A stretch of 64,000 bases of DNA from Dermatophagoides farinae (lineage: Eukaryota > Arthropoda > Arachnida > Sarcoptiformes > Pyroglyphidae). Positions 1 to 10,347 of the stretch are shown piece after piece. Below the pieces are notes generated by a model. That model was not told where the DNA came from. It did no database searches and was given only the letters and a program-made list of their open reading frames with translations. Each line of letters starts with the position of its first letter. Positions within the stretch are counted from its first letter, which is position 1. The position numbers were made by a program, and so were the translations under genes. The DNA lies in the NCBI RefSeq assembly GCF_024713945.1, contig NC_134681.1, positions 1,736,001 to 1,800,000 of the forward strand, in the 5' to 3' direction.

Positions 1-510
1 AACTGGTACTGGTACTGGACGTAATCGTGGTGTTGGTAATGGTATACGTAATGGTAATGGAACCGGTAATGCCACTGGTTCTGGTACTGGTAATCTCAAT
101 TGTAATGGTAATGGAACTGGTGTTATTATTGGTTTAGGCAATGGAATTCGAATCGGTAATGGCAATGGAAACGGTAAAGGTGATGGTTCCGGAATTGGTA
201 ATGGATAACGTTTATTTTTTTCATTTTTCACTAAAAAAAAGATAGTGTCAAAGGAATTTGAATCAAACAATTAATGAATTAATGATTGAAAAAAAAACAA
301 ATGAATTTCTTTTTTTTTACCTTCCGATTCTGGTTTTTGCGTTTGATCTGGTTGTGATGATTCTGGTGGTGATCGTTTTGTCATTGAGGGCATAGATCGT
401 CGATGAAAAACCCATGGTTCTTTTCGTGAATCTTTTTCATCATGACCATATACCATTAATACAATGCATGCAAATGCAGCTAATTGTAATAAATGGCCAA
501 ACATTTTCAT
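1..510 (-). CDS. Secreted proline-dipeptide-repeat protein, 5' part (runs off the left edge)
   Basis: Two exons are visible: 510-321 (ATG at 510, donor GAAG|GTAAAA) and 230-1 (acceptor TTTTTTTTAG at 231), with the frame kept across the join. Residues 1-22 form a signal peptide (hydrophobic core LLQLAAFACIVLMVYG). A short charged stretch follows, holding two Lys-Arg pairs (before SPPESS and before YPLPIP) that could be processing sites. From about residue 72 almost every second residue is Pro, with Leu, Ile, Val, Phe, Glu or Lys between (YPLPIPEPSPLPFPLPLP and similar) to the window edge, at least 60 residues. Such repeats favour an extended polyproline-II rod. I do not recognise the family. 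Secretion is well supported; a structural, adhesive, salivary or antimicrobial role would be guesswork. The 3' end lies outside the window. Confidence 0.7.
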
Positions 511-762
511 TGATTTTTCGATCGTTGATTTGGATTATTGTCGACAAAATTTAATGAGAAAAAAAAATCGTGAATATGCATATCAAAATAATGATACGAA
601 TTGGTATTTATATCAATTTTTTTTTCTTCGTCATTCATTTTGTTTTCATTTAATTTCCAATCAATTCTGTAATGTTTTAATTTGTTTTTAAACATTAATT
701 AATAAAAATTCCATATTTCTGTTTCATTGTTATTGATTGATTGATTGATGAATTGCAAAACT

Positions 763-1230
763 ATGACCAAATCGATTAACCAAAATTGACCGATGATCAA
801 AAATTAAACAGATAAAAAAAATTGATTTAATCAATCAATCAATGATCACGTTTTCTGGCTAAATGATGATGAAATCATCATTAAATTAATTAGAAATGGA
901 AAAAAATTGCACCGAACAAAGTGTTTGGTGCAAAAAACAAGAAAAAAAATCAAATCCGATTCCTTATTGAAATTGAAATTCGATTATTGCTTTTACGTCA
1001 ACAAGAAAAAAAACTAGATGGATTGAACTTCTTAATTCCGAAACTATTTGCTAAACAATAATATTTTCCAGTTTCAATGACCAAATCGATTCATTTATCG
1101 TGTGTAGGTCAAAAAAAAAAAAATTGATTAACTTAATCAATCAATGATCACGTTTTAATGAATCACATAGAATGTGCAATAATATAAAATGAAATCAATC
1201 AATTGTGACAATGTGAAATCATCATTCATT
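763..1230. repeat. Two diverged copies of a block of about 130-150 bp in the promoter region
   Basis: ATGACCAAATCGATT occurs at 763 and again at 1078. In each copy it is followed by an A-rich run, then a TTAATCAATCAA stretch, then TCAATGATCACGTTTT (839 and 1141), then GAAATCATCATT. Order and spacing are kept, with an offset of about 302-315 bp. This fits a segmental duplication or two copies of a short repeat rather than chance. Confidence 0.55.
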
Positions 1231-1428
1231 CAAGTTCAAATTCTTTTCTAATCAATCAATCGATCATCTCAATATATATATATTTTTTTTTATTGATTGA
1301 AATGTATCAAACATAAGAGAAAACAAACAAATTTTTTTTTATCTGTGCGTGAGTAAACTTTTATCACTTTTTTTCATGTGGATATGCAATATGCAATAAT
1401 AATAATGTTTTTTTATGCTGTAAATGAT

Positions 1429-1429
<1 letters not shown>

Positions 1430-1460
<31 letters not shown>
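1430..1460. repeat. Poly(A) tract, 31 bases
   Basis: An uninterrupted run of about 31 A. It is the longest homopolymer noticed in the window. No element body is recognisable beside it. Confidence 0.85.
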
Positions 1461-1461
<1 letters not shown>

Positions 1462-2179
1462 AAATGTGTTTTTTGTTTCCATTTTTCTTAGACAGGTTTA
1501 GCAATTTATGACTTGCATGGTTGTTGATATTTTTTTATTTTTGTTCACCAGTTAAGAGATGACATTGGATTGACTTTTTATTGAGAATGTAATTAATGTT
1601 GGTGAAAATATCTGGTTTTTTTCAACTTTCTATCGATTTAATTCCATTTTTTTTCATTTTTTTTTTTTTTTTGATTAGTGTTGTTTTTTTTCCAACCAGA
1701 CTACGTCGTTGTTGTTATTGTCAGATTGCATGGATCAAGTATTTTTTTTCCATTTTTTTTTTATTTTTATTTATATCCGATAAAATGTAAACTCGAGTTT
1801 TTCAATCTATATAACAGATGTTGTGTGTGTGTGAAATCGACTGGCTCCGTCTATCGGTGGATAAATTGGATAGAAAGTGGAAAAAAAATGAAATTTTTTA
1901 GTACAAAAAAAAATGTCAAATGATTCGATTTTTCTCTCGATCGATTGATTGATTGATAATGATGATGATGATGATGAGGATATACGAATCGAAAAATTTG
2001 CACCGAAACAAAAACGAAAATTGCTTATTTTAAACTAAATCAAGTGCAAATTAAGTTCGTCCAATTACTCGATGCTATCTCGATAAAAAAAAATCTCGAC
2101 TATGATCCATATATATCAACATTTATGATAACAACATAGTATGTTTAATCATTTTTTTCTGGTTTAATTTATTAATTGA

Positions 2180-2186
2180 TATAAAA
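2180..2186 (+). promoter_or_regulatory. TATA box of the P450 gene
   Basis: TATAAAA lies 94 bp before the P450 ATG, which places a start site near 2210 and gives a 5' UTR of about 60 bases. It is the only good TATA match close to the ATG. Confidence 0.45.
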
Positions 2187-2273
2187 ACTGTCGTTGTTGT
2201 TCAATCAATCAATCATTCAATATTCAAATTTTTTTTTGCTTTTAACCAATTGATGTAAAAAAAACCAAAAATT

Positions 2274-3934
2274 ATGGAACTTTTTCCATCATCATGGCTG
2301 TACGGAATTTTGGCCAATATTGTTCTATTGGTTCTCATATCGATTCCATTGGTGTATTTTTATTCACAATATAGATTCAGCTATTGGAAACGTAAAGGTA
2401 TAAAAGGACCACCAACCTTACCATTTATTGGAAATTTTCTCCATCCAACTAGGCCTATTCCATTAATGCAAATGGATAATCTTCGTCAATATGGACATTT
2501 TTTTGGGTAAATATTTTCGTGTTTATATTTTCAACTCTGATTATCCTTTTTTTTTTGTTAAATTTCAGAATGTTTCGTGGCCGTCAGCCGGTATTATCTA
2601 TTTCAGATCCGGCCATTATTAAACGTATACTGGTACAGGATTTTCATCTATTCCACAATCGTATGCCAACAACAGATAGTAATGTAGTTTTATCACAAAA
2701 TTTAGTCTCTGCACGTTATGATAAATGGAAACGTGTTCGTTCAATATTGACACCAATGTTTACCACTTCAAAATTACGTAAAATGGAAGGACTTATGGGT
2801 CAATGTGTGGATTCATTATATCAAGCATTGGATCGTTTAGCTAAAACAGAATCATCATTCCCAGTGCATAATGTTATGGGCAATTTTACTATGGACGTTA
2901 TAGCTAAATGTGCATTTGCAACCGATACCGATGCTCACAATGAAAAGGAAAATAAATTCGTGGTCAATGCACGTAAATTATTGGAATTCAATCTCATCAA
3001 AGCATTGTACACATTTTTGGTGCCAATTTTTTTGAAAAACATTCTACAAACATTTCGTATCAAATATTTCTTGTCACCAGAACGAGATTTTTTCCTCAAC
3101 ATTTGTTTCCAATTGATTAAGCAACGAAAACAGAATACAACCGCCAAATATAGTGATATGCTTGAATTGATGATCAAAGCTAAACATGGTAAGGATCGAT
3201 TGATGGAAGATGATGATAAATTTGATTCATATCATGTGAATGTCGGCGATGAAGAAAAACTACGGGAAGAGAAACTTTTAAGTGAAATTATTGGATCAAA
3301 ATATCTAAGTGAAGAAGAAATTGTGGCACAGTCTTTTATTTTTTTTATTGCCGGCTATGAAACAACTGCTTCAACGTTGACATTTGCACTCTATGAATTG
3401 GCAACGAATCCTGACATACAGAATCGTTTATATGAAGAAGTTAAAGCCATTGTTGATAATGGTGAACCATTGGATTATGATCACGTAATGAAATTGCCTT
3501 ATCTAGATGCAATTATTGCCGAAACATTGAGGTTACATTCTCCTGTTTTGACATTGAATCGTCAAGTTTCTGCTCGTTATCCTATTCCAGAATATAATTA
3601 TACAATGGAAAAAGATGAATCTGTTTTCATACCTATTTATGCTATTCATCATAATCCAGAATTTCATCCGAATCCGCTACGTTTTGATCCTGAACGTTTT
3701 GTGCCTGAAAATCGTGATAAAATCATACCATATTCATATCTTCCATTTGGCGGTGGTCCACGTAACTGTATCGGAATGCGTTTTGCAATGTCCGAAGCTA
3801 AATTAGGCCTTGCAAGATTGATTAAAGATTTTATATTCTTCAAATCATCGAAAACATGTGATGAATTGAAGATTAAGAATGGTTTATTTTTGTTGAAAAC
3901 CACTCCCGTTTGGGTTGGTGTTAAACGTCGTTAA
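2274..3934 (+). CDS. Cytochrome P450, CYP3 clan
   Basis: Haem monooxygenase of the microsomal type, 532 aa. Exons are 2274-2506 and 2569-3934, with a 62-bp intron joined as GG|A. An N-terminal membrane anchor (residues about 9-31) is followed by the proline-rich hinge GPPTLPFIGN. The I-helix oxygen-binding motif AGYETT is at about residue 339. The K-helix ETLR, the FDPERF meander and the haem loop PFGGGPRNCIG follow, with the axial Cys at about residue 478. All key motifs and the overall length are intact, so it should be active on the ER membrane with NADPH-P450 reductase. The FIAGYETT and FGGGPRNCIG forms and the overall layout fit the CYP3 clan (CYP3/CYP6/CYP9-like), which commonly handles xenobiotics and pesticides. 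The exact subfamily and substrate cannot be read from motifs. Confidence 0.93.
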
Positions 3935-4479
3935 AAAAAAAATTAACTTTATCGTTTATCAATGAAATAGTTGTTTGATTTCTATCATCATCATTATATA
4001 CATGATAATAAAATCGATTGACAAAAAAAAAACATTCACAAATCGAGTACAAAATTGGTGCAGGTTTTTATTGTCTACATTCAATCAATCAGACTAAAGA
4101 CATCATCAATACAAATGTATGAACAAGTAAAAAAGTCAAAAATTCATAAAAATTGCCATTTTAGTGCCAAAAAAAAAACAAAATCCAAAAATCAGTCTAT
4201 AGATGGTATATGAATCAAACAAACACACACGCACAGAGAGAGAGGGTACAGAAAAAAAACTTGACAAACAAACAAAGGAAAAAATTTGAACGATGAATAT
4301 TTCAAAAAAAACAATCAAGATCAATAATAATAATAATGAGGTATATATAAATCAATGTTTTTTTTTGATTATCAATTCATTTTTGTTTGATTTGATGGTG
4401 AAAACTATTTGAATTTCTCAATCCTTTCTTTCTTTAATTTTTTCTTCATATAACAGCAACAACAATTTTGTCCAAAATA
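3935..4479. other. Spacer between the P450 and the Gag-like ORF
   Basis: It holds the P450 3' UTR with an AATAAA at 4007. It then holds the probable 5' leader of the next gene, with a strong 3' splice site (long T/C tract ending ATAACAG at 4456) that suggests an intron in the leader. No coding sequence is seen. Confidence 0.5.
4007..4012 (+). terminator. Polyadenylation signal of the P450 gene
   Basis: AATAAA lies 73 bp after the P450 stop codon. Confidence 0.5.
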
Positions 4480-5199
4480 ATGCAAAAATTCACCGGATTA
4501 CCATTGGATTATCCACGTTTTCGTTCATATGTTTATCATTTTATAATCAACAATCAAATGATTAGTGATCCATTCGAAAAATTGATGCTTATCAATCAAT
4601 TATTACCGACAAATGATGGACATATTTTTGATCGACTTGGTTATTATAATCACGCCGATAATGATGATCAACAATATTCGATATTGATCAATTTAAATAA
4701 TGTATTAAAAATAATGGATGATTATTATGGCGGTGAAACACGTTATGCATTGGAATTATGTTTATTATTTGAAAATCTTCCATATCTATCAACATGGCCA
4801 TCATTAATGGCGATACGATCACATTTACATGCTGTACAGATATTTAATAATTTTCATCAAAATCAATGGATCTATTCTGACGATATGATTGAATTTCTTC
4901 AAGGAACATTATTATATAAAATTGCTGCATCACATATTCGACGAATATTGGTCAATCGTAAACCATGTATGAAACATTTGGAAATGGAACTTTTCCATTT
5001 ACAATCATTACATCTGAATGTACGTACCGATACAGTACATCCAATTCATTCATTACAACGTAAAACAACTCTTGATGTTCATTATCAACAACAACAACAA
5101 CAACAAAAGCGACAAAATGATTATCATCATCATCATTATCATTATTGTGATAATGTCGAAGATTTAGTTGATGATTATGATGGATATTCAATTCAATAG
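4480..5199 (+). CDS. Gag-like (DUF1759-type) ORF of Bel/Pao LTR-retrotransposon ancestry
   Basis: A 239-aa ORF starting MQKFTGLPLDYPRF. Its first 140 residues follow the layout of the Gag-associated DUF1759 domain of Bel/Pao elements: an F-G-PL-YP-F opening, a helix with NNQMISDPFEKLMLINQLL, then an LKIMDDYYGG helix and an ALELCLLFENLP helix. The C-terminal third is a host-like low-complexity tail with poly-Gln, a His-rich patch and an acidic end. No protease, reverse transcriptase, integrase or LTR was seen beside it, and the Gag-like ORF itself looks whole. This fits a single captured Gag domain (domesticated or an old relic) rather than a living element. A strong 3' splice site at 4456 suggests a spliced leader exon. 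The domain call is by eye; a host protein with a similar helical fold is the alternative. Confidence 0.5.
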   Translation: MQKFTGLPLDYPRFRSYVYHFIINNQMISDPFEKLMLINQLLPTNDGHIFDRLGYYNHADNDDQQYSILINLNNVLKIMDDYYGGETRYALELCLLFENLPYLSTWPSLMAIRSHLHAVQIFNNFHQNQWIYSDDMIEFLQGTLLYKIAASHIRRILVNRKPCMKHLEMELFHLQSLHLNVRTDTVHPIHSLQRKTTLDVHYQQQQQQQKRQNDYHHHHYHYCDNVEDLVDDYDGYSIQ

Positions 5200-5300
5200 A
5201 CGATGATTATTTTGAATATTTCTTTCTTTTTTTCGATTTTTATATTTATCAACAGTAATAATAATAATAATATGACAAATTTCAATTATGAAAAAAAAAT

Positions 5301-6628
5301 TTAATTAATATTCATTGGTTTCCAATGATTTTTATGTTCATTAATTGCGAATGGTGTTGGTCCACGTATATTTGGATGTAAACATCTGACATAAATATCA
5401 TGATATAATTCTTCAGAATTTAATTCTGGATCCGTTTTTGCTGTTTGCATTGCTTGATCAATTCTTGCACGTATATCCTGATCAATTTGTTTCAATTCAT
5501 CACTTGTAACCAATTCTGATTGTATAATACGTTCTTTAAACGATGTGATTGGATCACGTTTTTGTCGTACTTCTTGGATTTCTTCACGTGTACGATAACT
5601 AGTACCAGGATCAGAAACTGAATGACCAAAATAACGATATGTCATTGCTTCCATACAGAATGGTCCATGACCATCACGACATAATTGTGCTAAATATTTG
5701 GTTGCTTCCCGTACGGCTAATATATCCATACCATCCACAAAGATACCGGGTACGTAATCACCACGTGTATAATAATCGGAACAAGCAGCTGCACGTTCTG
5801 ATGATGTGCCCATACCAAAGCCATTATTTTCCGTTATAAATATTATCGGTAATTTCCATAATGAAGCCATATTATATGCTTCAAATACTTGTCCTTGATT
5901 TGCCGCACCATCACCACATAATGCTAATGTTATTTCACCTGAATTTGTATATTTTTGTGCTAATGCTACACCGGCACCTAATGGAATCTGGGCACCAACA
6001 ATTCCATTTCCACCATAAAATCTCTATATGATAATGTGCGAGAAAAAACAATGAATATTCTTATCAAAAAAAAACCGGAAAACTTTACATACATCCGTAT
6101 AAAGATGCATAGAACCACCTTTACCACGTGCACAACCTGTACTACGACCTGTAAGTTCAGCTAAAACTCCAACGGCATCAACACCACGTGTCCATACCCA
6201 ACCATGTGCACGATATGCAGTGATGACGGCATCTTTTTTTCTAAAATAGAAAATCCAGATGAAAAAAAGTCAAAGTGGAAAAAAATAAACCATACTTACG
6301 TTATGGCATTTTCCATGCCGACAGCAACCGCTTCTTGTCCCGTATATAGATGACAGAATCCACGTATTGCTTTCTCTTTATACAACGTATTCGATGCTGC
6401 TTCTAGCCTTCGAATCGTTGACATTTGTTCATAGAATTTTAAGGCATCTTCACGTGTACATAAAACTTCTGTAGCTGGACCTTGTTCTAATCGATGTAAT
6501 TTAAATGGTTTAATTTGAAATTTAGCTTCGTTAATGGTAGAAAAAAATTTTCCAATAGAATTCACCGGTTTTTTGAATAATAATTGCTGTTTCGAAGAAT
6601 AGAGGCTGCGCATCATTGTCATCGTCAT
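5301..6628 (-). CDS. PDHA1: Pyruvate dehydrogenase E1 component subunit alpha, mitochondrial
   Basis: Three exons (6628-6300, 6240-6093, 6023-5301) give 399 aa, the usual length. The thiamine-diphosphate-dependent E1-alpha forms an alpha2-beta2 enzyme that decarboxylates pyruvate in the mitochondrial matrix and feeds acetyl groups to E2. The N-terminus is basic and Ser-rich, as expected of a mitochondrial presequence. The TPP/Mg-binding motif [15 protein letters not shown] is intact. The regulatory loop [18 protein letters not shown] keeps the two serines that PDH kinases phosphorylate in animals, so kinase/phosphatase control is likely retained. The gene converges on the Gag-like ORF, with 101 bp between stop codons, and diverges from the ENPP gene. 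The call is secure. Confidence 0.96.
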
Positions 6629-7463
6629 TATTAAATTCTTTTTTTTTTGTTCTGTTCAGGAATCGTGAGAATGATGATGCAGAAGAAAAAAAAATAAAAA
6701 CACACAATCATTTAAAAAAAACTAGCTAAACGTAAAGACAAATCGGAACATTCGTCGATCACATGATTTTCATTTCGGTTTACTCTCTTTCTCCCTCTCT
6801 CTCTCACTCTCTCTTTTCTGTTTATTTATTAAGATAAATTGAAGGACATGAAAAACAAAAAAAGAAAATTATCAACAAAAAAAAAAAAAAATAAAAAAAA
6901 ATCACATTGATCAACTATTTCGACCTAGATGGCGACACACAACAAACCCACACACACACACACACAAACATTGTTGCTCGAATTTTTTCAATAATTTTCC
7001 AAAATTTAAAATGTAAAAATAAACAAATTCATCCATATATATTAATGAATGAAATTAAATCTTAATCTTAATATATATGATGCAAAAAAGACCACTTGAA
7101 AAAACAATTCACATGCCAAGAAGATAATAGCTTTCATCAATCAATCATCAATAGTTATAAATCCATAATTAATCAACAACAGCAACAACCATCGATCGAT
7201 TGATTGATTGATCGAATGCAAAATGCAATGAGCTGTTATTATTATGATTATCATAAGAAATCAAAAAAAAAAAAGTTTTTTTCTTTTCATTTTATATGTA
7301 AATATATAAAATAGGGTAAGAAATTGTGATTTTTTTTCAATTTATTATTGTTTTTTTTTTTGGTTTCTATAAATTCAAACAGACAACAATTTAACGAATT
7401 TTTTAACAATATTCTGTGTATACCGGAATCTGAATCACATTTTTGAAGAACCTTTATTAAAAT
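6629..7463. other. Divergent promoter region, PDHA1 / ENPP
   Basis: Non-coding. It contains CT, CA and TTGA microsatellites and a TAGATGGCG motif at 6926-6934. No TATA box stands out for either gene. Confidence 0.55.
6926..6934 (+). promoter_or_regulatory. TAGATGGCG motif
   Basis: One of several TAGATGGC-type sites in spacers of this window, here between two divergent genes. It resembles the AGATGGCG part of insect CTCF sites; the factor is not established. Confidence 0.3.
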
Positions 7464-9920
7464 ATGGCCAAGTATATTGATTCTAAATCTACAATTACAA
7501 CTATTTTGACAATAAACAATGTGCCTTTGACATATTCATCATCATTCTTAGTGATTATTATAATGATAATTTCAACAACAATAATAACGATAATACCAAC
7601 ATATGAAATGGCCATCATACCAACCCAACAACAAAGACAGAATCGTTTTAAACTTGTTGTATTTAGTTTTGATGGTTTTCGTCCCGATTATATTGACATA
7701 GAACGTACACCAAATCTTTATGCTGTCGCTAAAAATGGTGTCCAAGGTACGATTACAATTTTGTTGTTGTTGTTGTTGTTGTATCAAATTTCATTATTGA
7801 ACACACGCGATAATTGATTAAATTTTCCATTTTTTTTCATTATCAAATCAAATCATGTCATATGATGATGATTGAATTGAAATAGGTGAAATGCGATCAA
7901 CATTTGTAACGAAAACGTATCCAAATCATCAATCAATTGTCACTGGATTATATGAACCATATCATGGAATAATTAATAATTTATTTATCGATAATCAAGA
8001 AACAAAACAATTATTCAATGTGAATAATAATAGTATCTATTGGTGGGATCAGAATAATATTTCTGTGCCGATTTATATTGCAAATCAATATTATGAACCA
8101 AATCGTTATAGTATTTCAATACAATGGCCTGGATCAATATCAAATTATACCGATGGTTTTAATTTCAATCACCGGGAACGTGTTTATTATCTTGAAAATT
8201 ACAACGCTAATTCTGATTGGTTTCATTTTATTGATCTTTTAATGAAATGGTTACTTGATCCAGTAAAACCAGCAAATGTTGCATTTGTTTATTTCCCTGA
8301 ACCAGATAAACATGCACATCAATTTGGACCGTTCAGTGATGAAGTTTATGAACAAGTTAAACAATTGGATAAAGTAGTTGGATATTTTCGTAAACAATTA
8401 TTAACAAATCATTTAGCACATATAACAAATGTTATTTATCTATCTGATCATGGTATGGCTGAAATTCGTTCTGAACGTTCATTATATATAGATCGATGTG
8501 ATGAATATTATCCTGGATTAAAATATGAATTATATGGTTCAAGTCCAGTTTGGTCTGCGATACCAATATCGGCACCTAAATCATCCATATCAAATAATCA
8601 AAAATTATCATTAGCTGAATCTGTTCGTGATGCATTGAATAATTGTAGCCATGAATATTTTAATGGAAAATTCACTGCCTATTTACAGGAAGATATTGCT
8701 GATGAATTTCATTATAAAAATAATATTCGTATATTACCATTATTCATTATAGCTGATGAAGGTTATGATATAAACTACAAGGATGAAGGATGGCGGCCAA
8801 AAGGTTATCCAATATGGGGTAATCATGGTTATAATGCATCATTGCCATCAATGCGTCCATTATTTTTAGCACAAGGTCCAAGATTTAAATTTCAATATCG
8901 TCATCCAGTGCCATTTGAAAATATTGATCTCTATCCATTAATGTTGAATTTATTGGATATTCCACAAAAAAGTTTTCCTCGTACAAATGGTACATTTGAA
9001 CGTGTTCATCAAATGTTATCGAATCGTCTTTATTTAAATGATAATGAATTTACAATGGGTCTTTACGATATGTTTGATCATAATGCCGATCACAATACAT
9101 GGATGTTATGTAAGTATCTTGAATTGAATGATGATTAAGCCAATGAAAAAAAAAATCCTAATCAATTCTTTCTTTTCTTTTAGTATTTCTTTATTTAATG
9201 ACTGGATTTTTAATTCTATTTATGGTTGGTTTCTGTTTTGTATGTATTTCTGGACGATTAGAAAAGAACTATCTCCGTAATTCTATTGATTCATCATCAA
9301 CTACACGATCAAGATTGACAAATTATTTACGAAAAATTTCATACGGTCATCATAATAATAATCAAATGTCTAGTTATCGTATGTTTGCCAATGAAAGACC
9401 AACATCACATCTTGATTCATCGGATGATGATGATTCTGATGATGGTGGTGAAAATGAATTATACAATCGTCATAATCATCATAGTCATCAGCAGCAGCAG
9501 CAGCAACAACAACAACAACAATCACAAAAATCAAAAATAAATCAAAAAAATCAACTTACAGATATTGATTGGGATATATTGGGTACTGGGCTTGATATCG
9601 ATCTTGTTGGACAATTGAATCAATCATCATCATCATCATTGCATATTACGAAACGTAATGAATATCTACAAGATTCTAGTAATGATGATGATGATGATTA
9701 CATTAAATCATTGGAAACAAAAACGACATCTACAATGGCCAAACGAAATGAAGCCATTTCATTGTTAATTTCTGATGCTGATGACGATGATGATGATGAA
9801 AATGATGAAGAAATTAAAGCAAAAATTAATATAAAAGAATATGAAAATCTAATATCCGAATCCATGAATGTCAATGATGATGATGATAAAAAAATTGATA
9901 ATAAATTGATTGATATTTAA
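7464..9920 (+). CDS. Ectonucleotide pyrophosphatase/phosphodiesterase, type I membrane form (ENPP4/5-like)
   Basis: Exons 7464-7746, 7886-9109 and 9184-9920 give 747 aa. The alkaline-phosphatase-fold catalytic domain carries the metal ligands and nucleophile of the family: FSFDGFRPDY (Asp about 70), KTYPNH with the Thr nucleophile, EPDKHAH, SDHG and GNHGYN. It should hydrolyse extracellular nucleotide or phosphodiester substrates. A hydrophobic N-terminal segment (residues about 27-49) acts as signal or anchor. A second membrane helix (LYLMTGFLILFMVGFCFVC) lies after the catalytic domain, as in ENPP4/5. The cytoplasmic tail of about 220 residues is unusual: a poly-Gln run and repeated Asp/Ser-rich blocks. 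Active-site residues are complete. Whether the N-terminal helix is cleaved is uncertain. Confidence 0.88.
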
Positions 9921-10347
9921 AACAAAGTGTTTTTCACTTGTACTTTAATTCGTGATGAAAGTTAACAGAGAAAAGACATTAAAGTTGAATTAATTGAAAA
10001 AGTATCAAATTTTTGATTATAAAATGACATGACAAAATATATAATTGACAGTGTGTGTGTGTGTGTGTATGAGAGAGTGAGAATACATTCAATAAAATGA
10101 CATTTTCTTTTGACAAATGTTCCAATAGAAAAAAAAGAGAGAAAGATTATTGTTTCTGAATGTTGGTTTGTTTGTATCACAAAAAACATTATGTTTATAT
10201 AATTCACTGATGATTAATTGATGGTTTTGGCGTGCAAATATAAGTGTATGAAACAAAAGGAGAACAAAAAATTGATAAAATTTAAGAAAATTATTGAAAA
10301 TGATCGAAAAAAAATGAAAGGAAAGGTAAGGAAATAAAATAGATCTA
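9921..10347. other. Convergent 3' spacer, ENPP / TCF20-like gene
   Basis: Holds 3' UTR sequence of both genes, a TG microsatellite at about 10050-10068 and an AATAAA at 10091-10096 on the + strand. No coding sequence. Confidence 0.55.
10091..10096 (+). terminator. Polyadenylation signal, probably of the ENPP gene
   Basis: AATAAA lies 170 bp past the ENPP stop codon. Confidence 0.4.

Larger units (their letters stand above)
511..2273. other. Divergent intergenic region between the X-Pro gene and the P450
   Basis: About 1.76 kb with no convincing coding sequence; short ORFs here are poly-Phe/Asn artefacts of T-rich DNA. It holds TCAA/TTGA tetranucleotide runs, a 31-base poly(A) tract at 1430-1460, a diverged duplicated block (about 763-890 and 1078-1230) and a TATA box for the P450 at 2180. 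Confidence 0.6.

Noticed and set aside
1430-1460. Poly(A) as the tail of a LINE or SINE
   Set aside because: No element body, promoter boxes or target duplication could be recognised beside it.
4136-4324. Minus-strand 62-aa Phe/Val-rich ORF
   Set aside because: Lies in a T/A-rich spacer, has no domain, and its composition follows the DNA.
7777-7885. Alternative that the ENPP first ORF (to 7817) is a separate small protein
   Set aside because: A GT donor at 7747 and AG acceptor at 7885 join the conserved FDGFRPDY block to the KTYPNH block in frame, as in the family.
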